Positions 54,671-62,451 of a stretch of 64,000 nt of DNA are shown piece after piece. This DNA is from a virus, in the IMG/VR virus record IMGVR_UViG_3300019458_000024, positions 62,001 to 126,000 of that record. One strand, given 5' to 3'. Under the pieces are notes generated by a model that was given only the letters and a program-made list of their open reading frames with translations, was not told where the DNA came from and ran no database searches. Positions within the stretch are counted from its first letter, which is position 1. Each line of letters opens with the position of its first letter. The position numbers and the translations under genes were made by a program.

Positions 54671-56107
54671 ATGGCAAAAAATACTAATAATTACGGTAGT
54701 AGGAAACCATTGAATTGGACTAAGAAAGAACTTTCTAATGGTCCTGTTAAGAAAGCTGTGTCTCATACAGAATTGATTGAAAAAGCACATAGACAAGGTA
54801 CCCCTATCACTACCAGAGGTTCTTTTAATGGATACGTGTCTAAATTAGGACCCAATCCTAATATTGCTGAGATCAGACCTGCTCTTTTTTTAGACGTAAA
54901 CAAAGCGGCGCCTGCTAGTTCTAGTGGAGAACTTCAAGAACAGCAATCTCTTCCTCAACAAGCTGCTGACACGAGAGAGGAACAGCAAGAAGGTCAAGAA
55001 CGTAGGCAAGATTATTTGGTAGGAAGACGTGGTGGTAAGATTATTGGACACTCCCAAACGGGTCGTCCCATTTATGCAAAGAATAAGTCTTTGAAGGATG
55101 GTGTTGTAGATCGTGCTCTGGACAAAGCTTTTATGAACAAAGCACTTGGAGTTCCACAAGTGCCACTTCGTCCAGAACAACAGCAAGGTCAAATGCAGCA
55201 GGGCACCCCCTTGGCGCAACCAAAAATCCCTGGATTTAATCAAATGACCCAGCCAGTGATGGCTATGCAGCAACAGGGACAGCCTATGGGACAGACTCCT
55301 CAAGGTCAACCAACGTTTAATGATCCTTTCCATCCTGCACATCAGCAGTTTGGTAAAGAAGAACATGATGCTGCGTCTAGTCAACAGCAGGCGCAGGGAA
55401 ATCAAATGGCTGCTAATGCCCATTCACAAATGGGTAAAGACGCACAAAGTCCAATGGAAAGAGCTGGTGACCGGTTTGGACAGGCTGGAGGCCAGCCTCC
55501 TCAAAAAGCTCCTGAAATGAAGGGTACGCAACAGCCTTATGGTATCCATCCTGATCAGGGAAAACCACAGGCGCCTCCACAAATTGGTCCTGATAGAAAT
55601 GGTCCAAAACCTGGTATGCATGAAGTTGTCCCAACTGGACAACCAATTGGACAACCAGCAGGGCATATGGCACCCCCCGGTCAGCAGATGCATCAACAGC
55701 CTAATTCTCCTCCTCCTGGTCATATGGGCACGCCCGGTCAGCCAGGACAAACTAGTACTCAAGATTTGTTGAGATTGATTGAGTCTCTTAAACAATTAGT
55801 TATGCACGAGTCAGGAGAACAGCAACAAGGTCAAATGCAACCTCCAATGCCTCATATGCCTCCTGCACCTATGATGCAAAGCGCTCCACAATATCCTGGT
55901 CAGGATAAACAAGCAGGACCGTCAACCGGTCCAATGTCCAGTGGATCTTCGCCCCCAATGGGCGCCAGCAGTCACCAAGAGCCACTAGGCGCACCCAGAC
56001 CACAGAAACAAACTGGTTCTAGTGCACCTCCTACGAATGCAGGGGATCAAAAGACTCCTATTGAGCCTACTGCTAGAAAGAGTATTTTCAAAAGTCTTGG
56101 ATGGTAA
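54671..56107 (+). CDS. Gln/Pro/Gly/Met-rich disordered virion-region protein
   Basis: 478 residues from ATG 54671 with a TAGGAG site. Residues 1-165 contain a short motif RRGGKIIGHSQTGRPIYAKN, common in phage structural proteins. From about 165 the protein is a Q/P/G/M low-complexity region resembling prion-like disordered domains, ending in ARKSIFKSLGW. Such linkers may drive assembly or act as scaffold. No catalytic motifs. Confidence 0.75.
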   Translation: MAKNTNNYGSRKPLNWTKKELSNGPVKKAVSHTELIEKAHRQGTPITTRGSFNGYVSKLGPNPNIAEIRPALFLDVNKAAPASSSGELQEQQSLPQQAADTREEQQEGQERRQDYLVGRRGGKIIGHSQTGRPIYAKNKSLKDGVVDRALDKAFMNKALGVPQVPLRPEQQQGQMQQGTPLAQPKIPGFNQMTQPVMAMQQQGQPMGQTPQGQPTFNDPFHPAHQQFGKEEHDAASSQQQAQGNQMAANAHSQMGKDAQSPMERAGDRFGQAGGQPPQKAPEMKGTQQPYGIHPDQGKPQAPPQIGPDRNGPKPGMHEVVPTGQPIGQPAGHMAPPGQQMHQQPNSPPPGHMGTPGQPGQTSTQDLLRLIESLKQLVMHESGEQQQGQMQPPMPHMPPAPMMQSAPQYPGQDKQAGPSTGPMSSGSSPPMGASSHQEPLGAPRPQKQTGSSAPPTNAGDQKTPIEPTARKSIFKSLGW

Positions 56108-56110
56108 TGT

Positions 56111-56245
56111 ATGGATACCCCAAAAATTCCATATGGGGTAATCCACCCAGATCCTTTTGATTACGACCCAGACGCGTTCAGTGATGAAGAAATTGATGAC
56201 GGTTTAGAAGAACCGCCTGAGGAAGTGGTAAATGAACAAAACTGA
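56111..56245 (+). CDS. Small acidic protein
   Basis: 44 residues, MDTPKIPYGVIHPDPFDYDP followed by an acidic tail. It uses the second ATG of an ATGTATG overlapping the preceding stop, and overlaps the next gene by 14 bases. Tight fit in the operon supports it. Confidence 0.6.
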   Translation: MDTPKIPYGVIHPDPFDYDPDAFSDEEIDDGLEEPPEEVVNEQN

Positions 56246-58802
56246 GCCACTTCTACAAAGAGCTGCGCTACTCCAGGAAGCAGCTGCCGCATTATCAAAA
56301 GCGGCAAGACTAGTCACAGAAGAGGAAAGCGAATGTGGTACCTGCTGCTCTTCTTGTGAGATTGGAAAATCTTGTAGTGATACACCGGATGATGGTCTTT
56401 GTGTAGATGAATTTGCTCATGATTTATTGGCCATCGGCATTGCCCACGAACTGGAAAACACTACCAGTCAATCAGTTGCACAAGACCTTGCTATAGAAAA
56501 TCTCAAAAAAGATAAGAATTACTATAGTAATACCGATAAAGTTAAAAAATCTAAAACCTTCAATTGGAAAGTTAAAAAGAATTTTAAACCAGTTAGAAAA
56601 ATCAACTTTCAAGGGTTAGATATTTCCATTGAGCATGACACTGGAATGGTTCGCCATTGGAAAGACGAAGCTACTGGTGAAGAGGGTTTTAGAAAGATGC
56701 ATTTTCCGTATGGCTACATTTGCAGAACAGATGGGGCCGATAACGAACAGCTCGATTGTGTGCATCCGTCTACAAAGATAACCATGTCAGACTTGTCTTT
56801 GAGAACTGCGAACGAGGTGTCGATAGGCGACTCAGTTTTAGCTTTTGATGAATTGCCACATGGTAGAGAAAATCCACGCCGGCTAAAACACAGCAAAATT
56901 ACAAATATCAAAAAGGGAACAGCTAATTCGATAAAATTCACGTTTGAAGACGACTCAACATTAATAACCACTCTTGGTCATCAAAATTTGGTGTTTTCGG
57001 GTAAGGACGCTACGTGGAGAAGATCCGACAAAATTACTGTAGGTCAAGAGTTTTGTAAACTGTACGCAACAGTTGAAAATCAGATAACTAAAAAGTACGC
57101 GCAAGGTTACTTGTATGGCGCGTACTTGGGTGATGGATCTGTTAGATTGAACCATCCTACGCTCAATTATATCGACATATCAGTAGTCGTATCGGATCAT
57201 GCCATCATAGAAAGAATTTCCCAATTTTGGAAATTACTGGGAGTGCAAACTGACACAGTTTCTAGAGTTTTTACCCCCAAGCAATCTACTGCAGAAATAG
57301 AGCCTGGACGTATAGTAAAATCGACACAGGATATGATTGGCTTATTTCTTCGTAAAAAGCGGGTTATTAGCGACTGCGCAGCAACATTACAGACAATTGA
57401 GGTGTCGAATGAGCAGTGGTGTAGGGGGTTTTTAGCTGGATTGTTCGACACCGACGGATGCTTGGTACGTGGACGAGAGGTTTGTTTTACACAAGTAAAA
57501 AAACAAGAAGAAACATTTTCACTAATTTCCAGTGCTTGTGAAAAATTAGGATATAAGACTTCTAAACGAAACTTACATCTTTTCGTTTTGACTAACAATC
57601 TTAACAATTTACATGCTTTAAGTTTTTTGAGCATTATTAATCCAGTGCTATTAAGAAAAAAAGATTTAACAGGAAAAGTGGTGCGTTTCGACGCTAGCAA
57701 AGTTCGAAAAATTGAGTATCTGAAGACAGAATTTGTAGCCATTGAAACGGACGCCCAAACATACATAGCTAATGGTTTAGCTACGCACAACTGCTTCGTT
57801 GGTCCAGACGACAAATCGGACAAAGTGTACGTTGTTCATCAGATGAAAAAACCTGATTTTAAGCAGTACGATGAGGATAAAGTAATAGTAGGCGCAGGCA
57901 GTGTTAGAGAAGCAAAAAACATTTATTTAATGCACTTTGACAGTCCAAAATTCCTTGGGTCTATGACGACTACCACAATGGCCGATTTTAAAAGAATGTT
58001 TATAAACAAAAGCGGACTTTTAAAAGAATATGAAGAGCTTCGTAGAAGTGTAAAAGATGAAAAAGACGCACGGCTTAAGGGCATGTGGACCAAGATTAAA
58101 GATGCCTTCTCCGAAGAGGAGATAAAACCCACCAAAACTTGGGTTAGAAACAGTAAAGACAAGTGTAAAACTGGGGTGTGTGAGCGTTTAGACGGTCAAA
58201 AAATATCTATTGATGATACGTTTGAAGCTATGAAAGGTATGCAGGTAGACGGTCCTCCTGCGCACACAGGTTGTAAATGTGGTTTATTTTTTGAAGTATC
58301 TAAATCTATAATGCCTGAAATGGGTACGAACGTACCTAATATGGGTATGCCAATGGTAAGGATGATTGATCCTCACGACGTAGAAACTTTTGAAGGAGTT
58401 CAATCACTTATAGGACGAATGGGTTCAGTAAAAGACCCAGAACTAATGGAAATAGCGAGTAAAATATGGGGAGACGGTTACAACTTCGAAGGAAAGCGAC
58501 CAGATCAAGCGAGGGCAGAGATTCTTGGATTCCTGAGGGATCAGAGAGACCTACTAGGGGTGCAGTACGTAGAGACTTCGATACTAGAGTCACATCCTAT
58601 GCTAAATTCACAGGACACGGCATCCCCTGGATCATCAGACTATTACAACGAATCTCCGAACTCGGAAAAGCAGGAGGCCCTGGGGCAACCAGAGGGCAAC
58701 TCCTTAGGAGAGGAGTCTCAGGACACACAATCGACGAATTGGTCGGATCAGGACTCCTCAAAGAAACCAAAGACGGATTCATCAGAAAATACAGTGTTGT
58801 AG
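56232..58802 (+). CDS. MuF-like head protein with InPase-like domain and LAGLIDADG intein
   Basis: 856 residues before splicing, about 511 after. N-terminal helical and Cys-rich part (ESECGTCCSSCEIGKSC). Extein GYICRTDGADNEQLD-CFVG and PDDKSDKVYVVHQMKKPDFK match the inorganic-pyrophosphatase-like domain of phage polyvalent proteins; the intein interrupts its acidic core at QLD-CFVG. Then TWVRNSKDKCKTGVCERLDG and PPAHTGCKCGLFFEV form the MuF head-morphogenesis C-terminal motif. From about 58560 the codon pattern and protein quality switch to the -1 frame (see separate entry), so the last 80 residues in this frame are doubtful. Confidence 0.85.
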   Translation: MNKTEPLLQRAALLQEAAAALSKAARLVTEEESECGTCCSSCEIGKSCSDTPDDGLCVDEFAHDLLAIGIAHELENTTSQSVAQDLAIENLKKDKNYYSNTDKVKKSKTFNWKVKKNFKPVRKINFQGLDISIEHDTGMVRHWKDEATGEEGFRKMHFPYGYICRTDGADNEQLDCVHPSTKITMSDLSLRTANEVSIGDSVLAFDELPHGRENPRRLKHSKITNIKKGTANSIKFTFEDDSTLITTLGHQNLVFSGKDATWRRSDKITVGQEFCKLYATVENQITKKYAQGYLYGAYLGDGSVRLNHPTLNYIDISVVVSDHAIIERISQFWKLLGVQTDTVSRVFTPKQSTAEIEPGRIVKSTQDMIGLFLRKKRVISDCAATLQTIEVSNEQWCRGFLAGLFDTDGCLVRGREVCFTQVKKQEETFSLISSACEKLGYKTSKRNLHLFVLTNNLNNLHALSFLSIINPVLLRKKDLTGKVVRFDASKVRKIEYLKTEFVAIETDAQTYIANGLATHNCFVGPDDKSDKVYVVHQMKKPDFKQYDEDKVIVGAGSVREAKNIYLMHFDSPKFLGSMTTTTMADFKRMFINKSGLLKEYEELRRSVKDEKDARLKGMWTKIKDAFSEEEIKPTKTWVRNSKDKCKTGVCERLDGQKISIDDTFEAMKGMQVDGPPAHTGCKCGLFFEVSKSIMPEMGTNVPNMGMPMVRMIDPHDVETFEGVQSLIGRMGSVKDPELMEIASKIWGDGYNFEGKRPDQARAEILGFLRDQRDLLGVQYVETSILESHPMLNSQDTASPGSSDYYNESPNSEKQEALGQPEGNSLGEESQDTQSTNWSDQDSSKKPKTDSSENTVL
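56757..57791 (+). other. LAGLIDADG intein in MuF/InPase-like gene
   Basis: 345 residues, CVHPSTKITMSD at the start and YIANGLATHN at the end, Cys as +1. Block B TTLGHQNLVFS. Dodecapeptide motifs YLYGAYLGDGSV and FLAGLFDTDGC mark the homing endonuclease. Confidence 0.93.
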
Positions 58803-58813
58803 AAATATTGTAA
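58562..58813 (+). CDS. Alternative-frame winged-helix-like C-terminal segment
   Basis: In the -1 frame relative to the MuF-like gene the translation gives DFDTRVTSYAKFTGHGIPWI, LQRISELGKAGGPGATRGQL and RRGVSGHTIDELVGSGLLKE, a convincing winged-helix/HTH pattern, ending SVVEIL. Third codon positions are almost all A or C in this frame, while the main frame gives a Ser/Gln/Asn-rich, less protein-like tail. No good start codon lies close upstream (ATG 58466 gives an Arg-rich stretch), so either a programmed -1 frameshift near 58550-58565, a natural indel, or a sequence error joins it to the upstream gene. Confidence 0.6.
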   Translation, partial: AVRRDFDTRVTSYAKFTGHGIPWIIRLLQRISELGKAGGPGATRGQLLRRGVSGHTIDELVGSGLLKETKDGFIRKYSVVEIL

Positions 58814-58823
58814 AGTCACACCA

Positions 58824-58853
58824 TTGACATGTAAATTTAAATATTGTTATAAT
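58824..58853 (+). promoter_or_regulatory. Consensus sigma-70 promoter
   Basis: TTGACA (58824-58829), 18-base AT-rich spacer, TATAAT (58848-58853). Both hexamers are perfect. It drives the 937-residue gene at 58880, whose leader is about 20 bases. Confidence 0.9.
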
Positions 58854-58879
58854 TTACCTCTTTCTCGGGGTAAAAAACT

Positions 58880-61693
58880 ATGTTAATTCCAAATCTTGAC
58901 TTAGAAACCCTGATGAAGGCAGCGCAGCCTACTTCACCTCCACGTGGTGGAAAATACTTACATAGGGAGTGGGCGGGTGAAAGGTGGAGATATTATTATA
59001 ATGATGATAAATCACCGGCGCATGGGTTCACTGCCGTAGGCAATATAAACGACACTACGTTTGCCCACAGCTTGTCCTCTGTAGCAGAGAATTTATCAGG
59101 AGATCCTGAAAAGGACTATAAATCTGCTTTAGAAAAACTTATAGCTAATCCTAATGTAAAACATCCCGTAGCTAACCCTCAAGGTGGGGATGATTTGATT
59201 TTGAGCACTATTGTCTCTAAATCAGGTACTAGGATACTGCGAATGTCAGACAAGTCTGGTAGTAAAATTAAAGACTTCAGTAGTAGGGGCGCTTACGAAC
59301 TGTGGTACCTTGGAACATCTAACACTACGCAATTCCTAGATCACACTGGTATGCCGATGTTTGAAGTTCGTCCAAAAGTAGGCAGAGTGGTTGATGGAGA
59401 GTTTGTACCGAACACTACTAAGACAGTTAAAAAACTGGCTAGTGGAGTAGAAAAAGAATACGCCGCTAACAAATGGTGGGTTGAGTATTGTAAAGACTAT
59501 CCTGCTGAAAAAAGACTAGGAAAAGTTGAAAAATGGCAAAAGTCATCTAGACAAAATGCTGAGATCTTTGTTCGTAAATTGATTAGAGATCAAGAATTGT
59601 CTGCCGGTGTTCCTCAAAAGAATTTTGAATTATCAAAAGACGAAACTATAGCAGTAGATGGAGCCAAAAAAGACACAGCTCACGCCTCTCCAGGTTCTGT
59701 CGCTGATAAAATTCAGAGCGGAGCCTTCAAATGGCGCATTAATAAAGAGACCGGTAAGCGTGAATTAGACTTAGACCAGAGTAAAAAAGACGCCCTTATT
59801 GCGCAAACAACTAAAGAATATTATAAAGTTGTAATGTCATTGGCTAACCAAATGGCTAGTAACGAATTGTTTACTAAAGACAATAGAACTAGTATGTATG
59901 GCAGTACTGGCAAGTGGGGATGGATTGAGCGATTTTTGGGGTCTGATGCTGTGGAGCGTTCTACTCCACCAGACTTCATATTTCCTTCTCCAGAGTCTCC
60001 CACGTATAAGGCAGCTAACCACGCGCTAAATACCTTCGATCCTGCTATGGGCGTCGGCTTTACTGGGTATTTTGCTGGGAAACAAGGTATTTTATATTGG
60101 AAAATGCGACTGTCGCAGGATGAATTTATAAATGAAATTAAAACCGAAAGCGACACGTCACGTAGCAAGGAAGGGGAGGAGTACCAGTCTGAATTGAGCG
60201 CAACGGATGAACAAAGAGAAACCAGTGCACATCTTCAAACTACTGAAAATTTATCTGAAGATAGTGATGTGGAAACTTGGACACAGTCTATTAAAAATTT
60301 GATAGATAAGTGGGAAGAAAGCGCACCAGACTACCAAAAAGATAAGAGAGAAAAGATTAAAGAGGTTTTAGCCTCATTTTTACAGCTTAAACCCATTGAT
60401 CAACCTAAATACATGCCGCATGTGAATGAAATTCTTACAGAATTGGTAGATTGGCGGTCAATTTTAGGTAAGGCACTTGAACTTTCAGCAATGGACTTAC
60501 TTAAAGCTGATATGGCACTCTTAACAAGAGATAAGAAAGTAGCGCCCGATCATGAGTATTCTCATATGGAAGGGGAAAAGGATAGTAATCCTAAATACTA
60601 TTATAAAGATCCAGTAGGAAACGTTATCAGATATTCTAATGCACCTACGGGACACTCAGACAGATCACAGCAGTATGGAGAAGCTGCGCCACATTTTACA
60701 GAGCCACAATTTGACAGTAACCCGGAATATTTCACCCCGGATGGCCGAAAGTTGAGTAGGTGTCCTGACTGCGATCCTAATGCCGTAGAATGGAATTCTA
60801 ATTACAGTCAATATGACCCGCAGAATCTGTGGGTGGGTCGTTGGATTGACCCTATTACTGGAAAGCAACAATATACTTATCTAGACGCAGATTTAAGAAA
60901 TTTTCCTAGACTAAGAATTCATCAACAAAACGCCATTACTGATGTGCGACTACCTGCGCTTAGGGAGTATGCAACATCTTTGTTTGTTAGTGATCGTCTC
61001 AAAGACCAGTTAACAGCTTTGGCGCTAGTACTATTGGATCAGGGTCGCATGAGGGTAGTGGAACTAGCTACCTTAACACCTGCTCATATTGTATTTGAGG
61101 GTTCTATTGTAAATTTAGGAAATAGAAAAATATATGCAGATAATACGCTACGATCTGCTTTGGAAATTCTGAAGTTGAAAAAGAACCCTGATGAGCCTCT
61201 ATTTGCAGTGCCTCTGCAAAAACAAGATGGGAGTATTGATACATCTCTTCAGAGGCTAATAGGTCCAAACTATTTATCATCTGTATTGGATCAATTGGGA
61301 ATACCTCTTCTTGGATTGCAAACTTATCATGCAACTATGTGCTTCACAAGAAAACTGCAAAGACTAGTTTCTCAGTATGCGGTTCCGTGGGATCAAGCAG
61401 TTCAGCAAGCCCTACTAGCATCAGCATTAGAATGGGGACATGATTTTAGTCAAGAAGTAAGTGCACCAATGATTTTACAACTTACACAGTCTGTGTTGAT
61501 TGATCCTGTTGTAGTAGACGCTTTGAAAAGATCTGCAAATGAACAAGGATTGCTATACAATATTCAGACTCAAGAACTTCCCGCAAGTTCTATCCCCATT
61601 CCTTATGTCTCTCTAGAAATGACTGGAAAAACTTCTGAAGAGATAGAGTTTAGTAAGTGGCTACATTCCACTCCAATTCACGAGTATGCATAA
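58880..61693 (+). CDS. 937-residue virion-operon protein with degenerate topoisomerase IB-like domain
   Basis: N-terminal GGKYLHREWAGERWRYYYND is a short motif typical of phage multi-domain proteins. Near 386, FDPAMGVGFTGYFAGKQGIL recalls the YDPxxGxxFxxY helix of sigma-70 region 2. From about 655, DPITGKQQYTYLDADLRNFP, LPALREYATSLFVSDRLKDQ and ALALVLLDQGRMRVVELATL follow the topoisomerase IB/tyrosine recombinase core. Later LQTYHATMCF replaces the expected FRTW and SVLIDPVVVDAL stands where SYIHP would carry the catalytic Tyr, so catalysis looks lost. It has its own consensus promoter. Role unknown; perhaps a DNA-binding internal virion protein. Confidence 0.7.
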   Translation: MLIPNLDLETLMKAAQPTSPPRGGKYLHREWAGERWRYYYNDDKSPAHGFTAVGNINDTTFAHSLSSVAENLSGDPEKDYKSALEKLIANPNVKHPVANPQGGDDLILSTIVSKSGTRILRMSDKSGSKIKDFSSRGAYELWYLGTSNTTQFLDHTGMPMFEVRPKVGRVVDGEFVPNTTKTVKKLASGVEKEYAANKWWVEYCKDYPAEKRLGKVEKWQKSSRQNAEIFVRKLIRDQELSAGVPQKNFELSKDETIAVDGAKKDTAHASPGSVADKIQSGAFKWRINKETGKRELDLDQSKKDALIAQTTKEYYKVVMSLANQMASNELFTKDNRTSMYGSTGKWGWIERFLGSDAVERSTPPDFIFPSPESPTYKAANHALNTFDPAMGVGFTGYFAGKQGILYWKMRLSQDEFINEIKTESDTSRSKEGEEYQSELSATDEQRETSAHLQTTENLSEDSDVETWTQSIKNLIDKWEESAPDYQKDKREKIKEVLASFLQLKPIDQPKYMPHVNEILTELVDWRSILGKALELSAMDLLKADMALLTRDKKVAPDHEYSHMEGEKDSNPKYYYKDPVGNVIRYSNAPTGHSDRSQQYGEAAPHFTEPQFDSNPEYFTPDGRKLSRCPDCDPNAVEWNSNYSQYDPQNLWVGRWIDPITGKQQYTYLDADLRNFPRLRIHQQNAITDVRLPALREYATSLFVSDRLKDQLTALALVLLDQGRMRVVELATLTPAHIVFEGSIVNLGNRKIYADNTLRSALEILKLKKNPDEPLFAVPLQKQDGSIDTSLQRLIGPNYLSSVLDQLGIPLLGLQTYHATMCFTRKLQRLVSQYAVPWDQAVQQALLASALEWGHDFSQEVSAPMILQLTQSVLIDPVVVDALKRSANEQGLLYNIQTQELPASSIPIPYVSLEMTGKTSEEIEFSKWLHSTPIHEYA

Positions 61694-62112
61694 TGAAAAA
61701 ACTTCCAAGAGAACTATTAGGACTTACTAAAGAAACGCTAGAAGATACTTGCCACAGGTGTGGTTTGTGCTGCTATTCCTCTGTAAAATTTGACAAGGGA
61801 AATATTTTCCTGCCTGAGCTAAGATGTCGTCATCTGGAATTCGATGAAAATAAGAAATCTTGTTGTAATGTTTATGAGAACAGGCATGAAGTGACGAAGG
61901 GGTGGTGTTTACCTTTAGTAGATGCTATTGAGAAAGGTGTGTTCCCAGACAATTGTCCTTATGTTAAAGACGTAAAAGATTACGTTGGAACTGCAGTTCT
62001 TTCTGAAGAAGCGTATCAAATGGTACGCCCAACTATTCAAAAAGCGCTTGCTGAGGGTGGCAAGCCAGAATGGGTTAACGAGGACCATTGGAACGAATTT
62101 CTCAAGAAGTAA
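61693..62112 (+). CDS. YkgJ-like Cys-cluster (CxxCGxCC) protein
   Basis: 139 residues, TAATG overlap. CHRCGLCCYSSVKFDKGNIF then CRHLEFDENKKSCCNVYENR, WCLPLVDAIEKG and NCPYV match the zinc- or iron-binding domain of YkgJ-type proteins (UPF0153). Function is unknown in bacteria; a redox or metal-sensing role is possible. Unusual inside a virion operon. Confidence 0.8.
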   Translation: MKKLPRELLGLTKETLEDTCHRCGLCCYSSVKFDKGNIFLPELRCRHLEFDENKKSCCNVYENRHEVTKGWCLPLVDAIEKGVFPDNCPYVKDVKDYVGTAVLSEEAYQMVRPTIQKALAEGGKPEWVNEDHWNEFLKK

Positions 62113-62309
62113 TTCTTAGATGTACTTGCTCTGAGGTAGTCATGAAATCTCGTGAAGGCGAGGAGATTATCAGAGCTAAAGTATTGATTATAAAAGAGAA
62201 TCAGGTTTACGCAGTGTGTAAAAAGTGTAATTCTGAAGTTGAATTACCGCTTAAAAAGTCTGAACACAGGTCTGACGACTACGGTCCGGAACTATATCTG
62301 GATAAGTAG
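62088..62309 (+). CDS. Small zinc-ribbon protein
   Basis: 73 residues from TTG 62088, chosen because GAGG lies five bases upstream and because it retains RCTCSE, which with CKKC completes a four-Cys ribbon. ATG 62142 would lose the first Cys pair. Ends PELYLDK. Confidence 0.6.
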   Translation: MERISQEVILRCTCSEVVMKSREGEEIIRAKVLIIKENQVYAVCKKCNSEVELPLKKSEHRSDDYGPELYLDK

Positions 62310-62316
62310 GTTCATG

Positions 62317-62390
62317 TAAATAATTGTAATTTTTTGCTTGACGTGGCGTTGTCAACATCATACGCTCATATAAGCAATTACAATTATTTA
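62317..62390. repeat. Perfect 15-bp inverted repeat flanking a promoter-like core
   Basis: TAAATAATTGTAATT (62317-62331) and its exact reverse complement (62376-62390) enclose 44 bases that contain TTGAC...GTCAA and a promoter-like sequence. GCTT/AAGC would extend the arms. It could be an operator pair or a large hairpin upstream of the capsid-maturation genes. Confidence 0.9.
62338..62366 (+). promoter_or_regulatory. Possible sigma-70 promoter inside the inverted repeat
   Basis: TTGACG (62338-62343), 17-base spacer, TACGCT (62361-62366). The -10 is weak. Its position between the two arms suggests a repressor or activator bound to the arms could control it. Confidence 0.45.
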
Positions 62391-62407
62391 GCATGATGCT
62401 CCAATAA

Positions 62408-62448
62408 AGGGAGGCTTGCCTAGCAGAGGTTTGCCTCCCTAATTTTTT
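62408..62448 (+). terminator. Terminator/attenuator hairpin directly before prohead protease
   Basis: AGGGAGGC (62408-62415) pairs with GCCTCCCT (62432-62439), with a smaller inner CCT/AGG pair, and is followed by AATTTTTT. The start codon comes four bases after the T-run, and the stem holds the only Shine-Dalgarno-like sequence (AGGGAGG). It can end upstream transcription and may also control translation of the protease gene. Confidence 0.8.
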
Positions 62449-62451
62449 ATA

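Noticed and set aside
54890-55795. Several long minus-strand frames opposite the Gln/Pro-rich gene
   Set aside because: Low-complexity coding on the plus strand leaves the other frames open by chance; no starts with ribosome-binding sites.
57197-57823. 208-codon minus-strand frame opposite the MuF-gene intein
   Set aside because: It lies antisense to a well-defined LAGLIDADG intein, and its sequence shows no domain.
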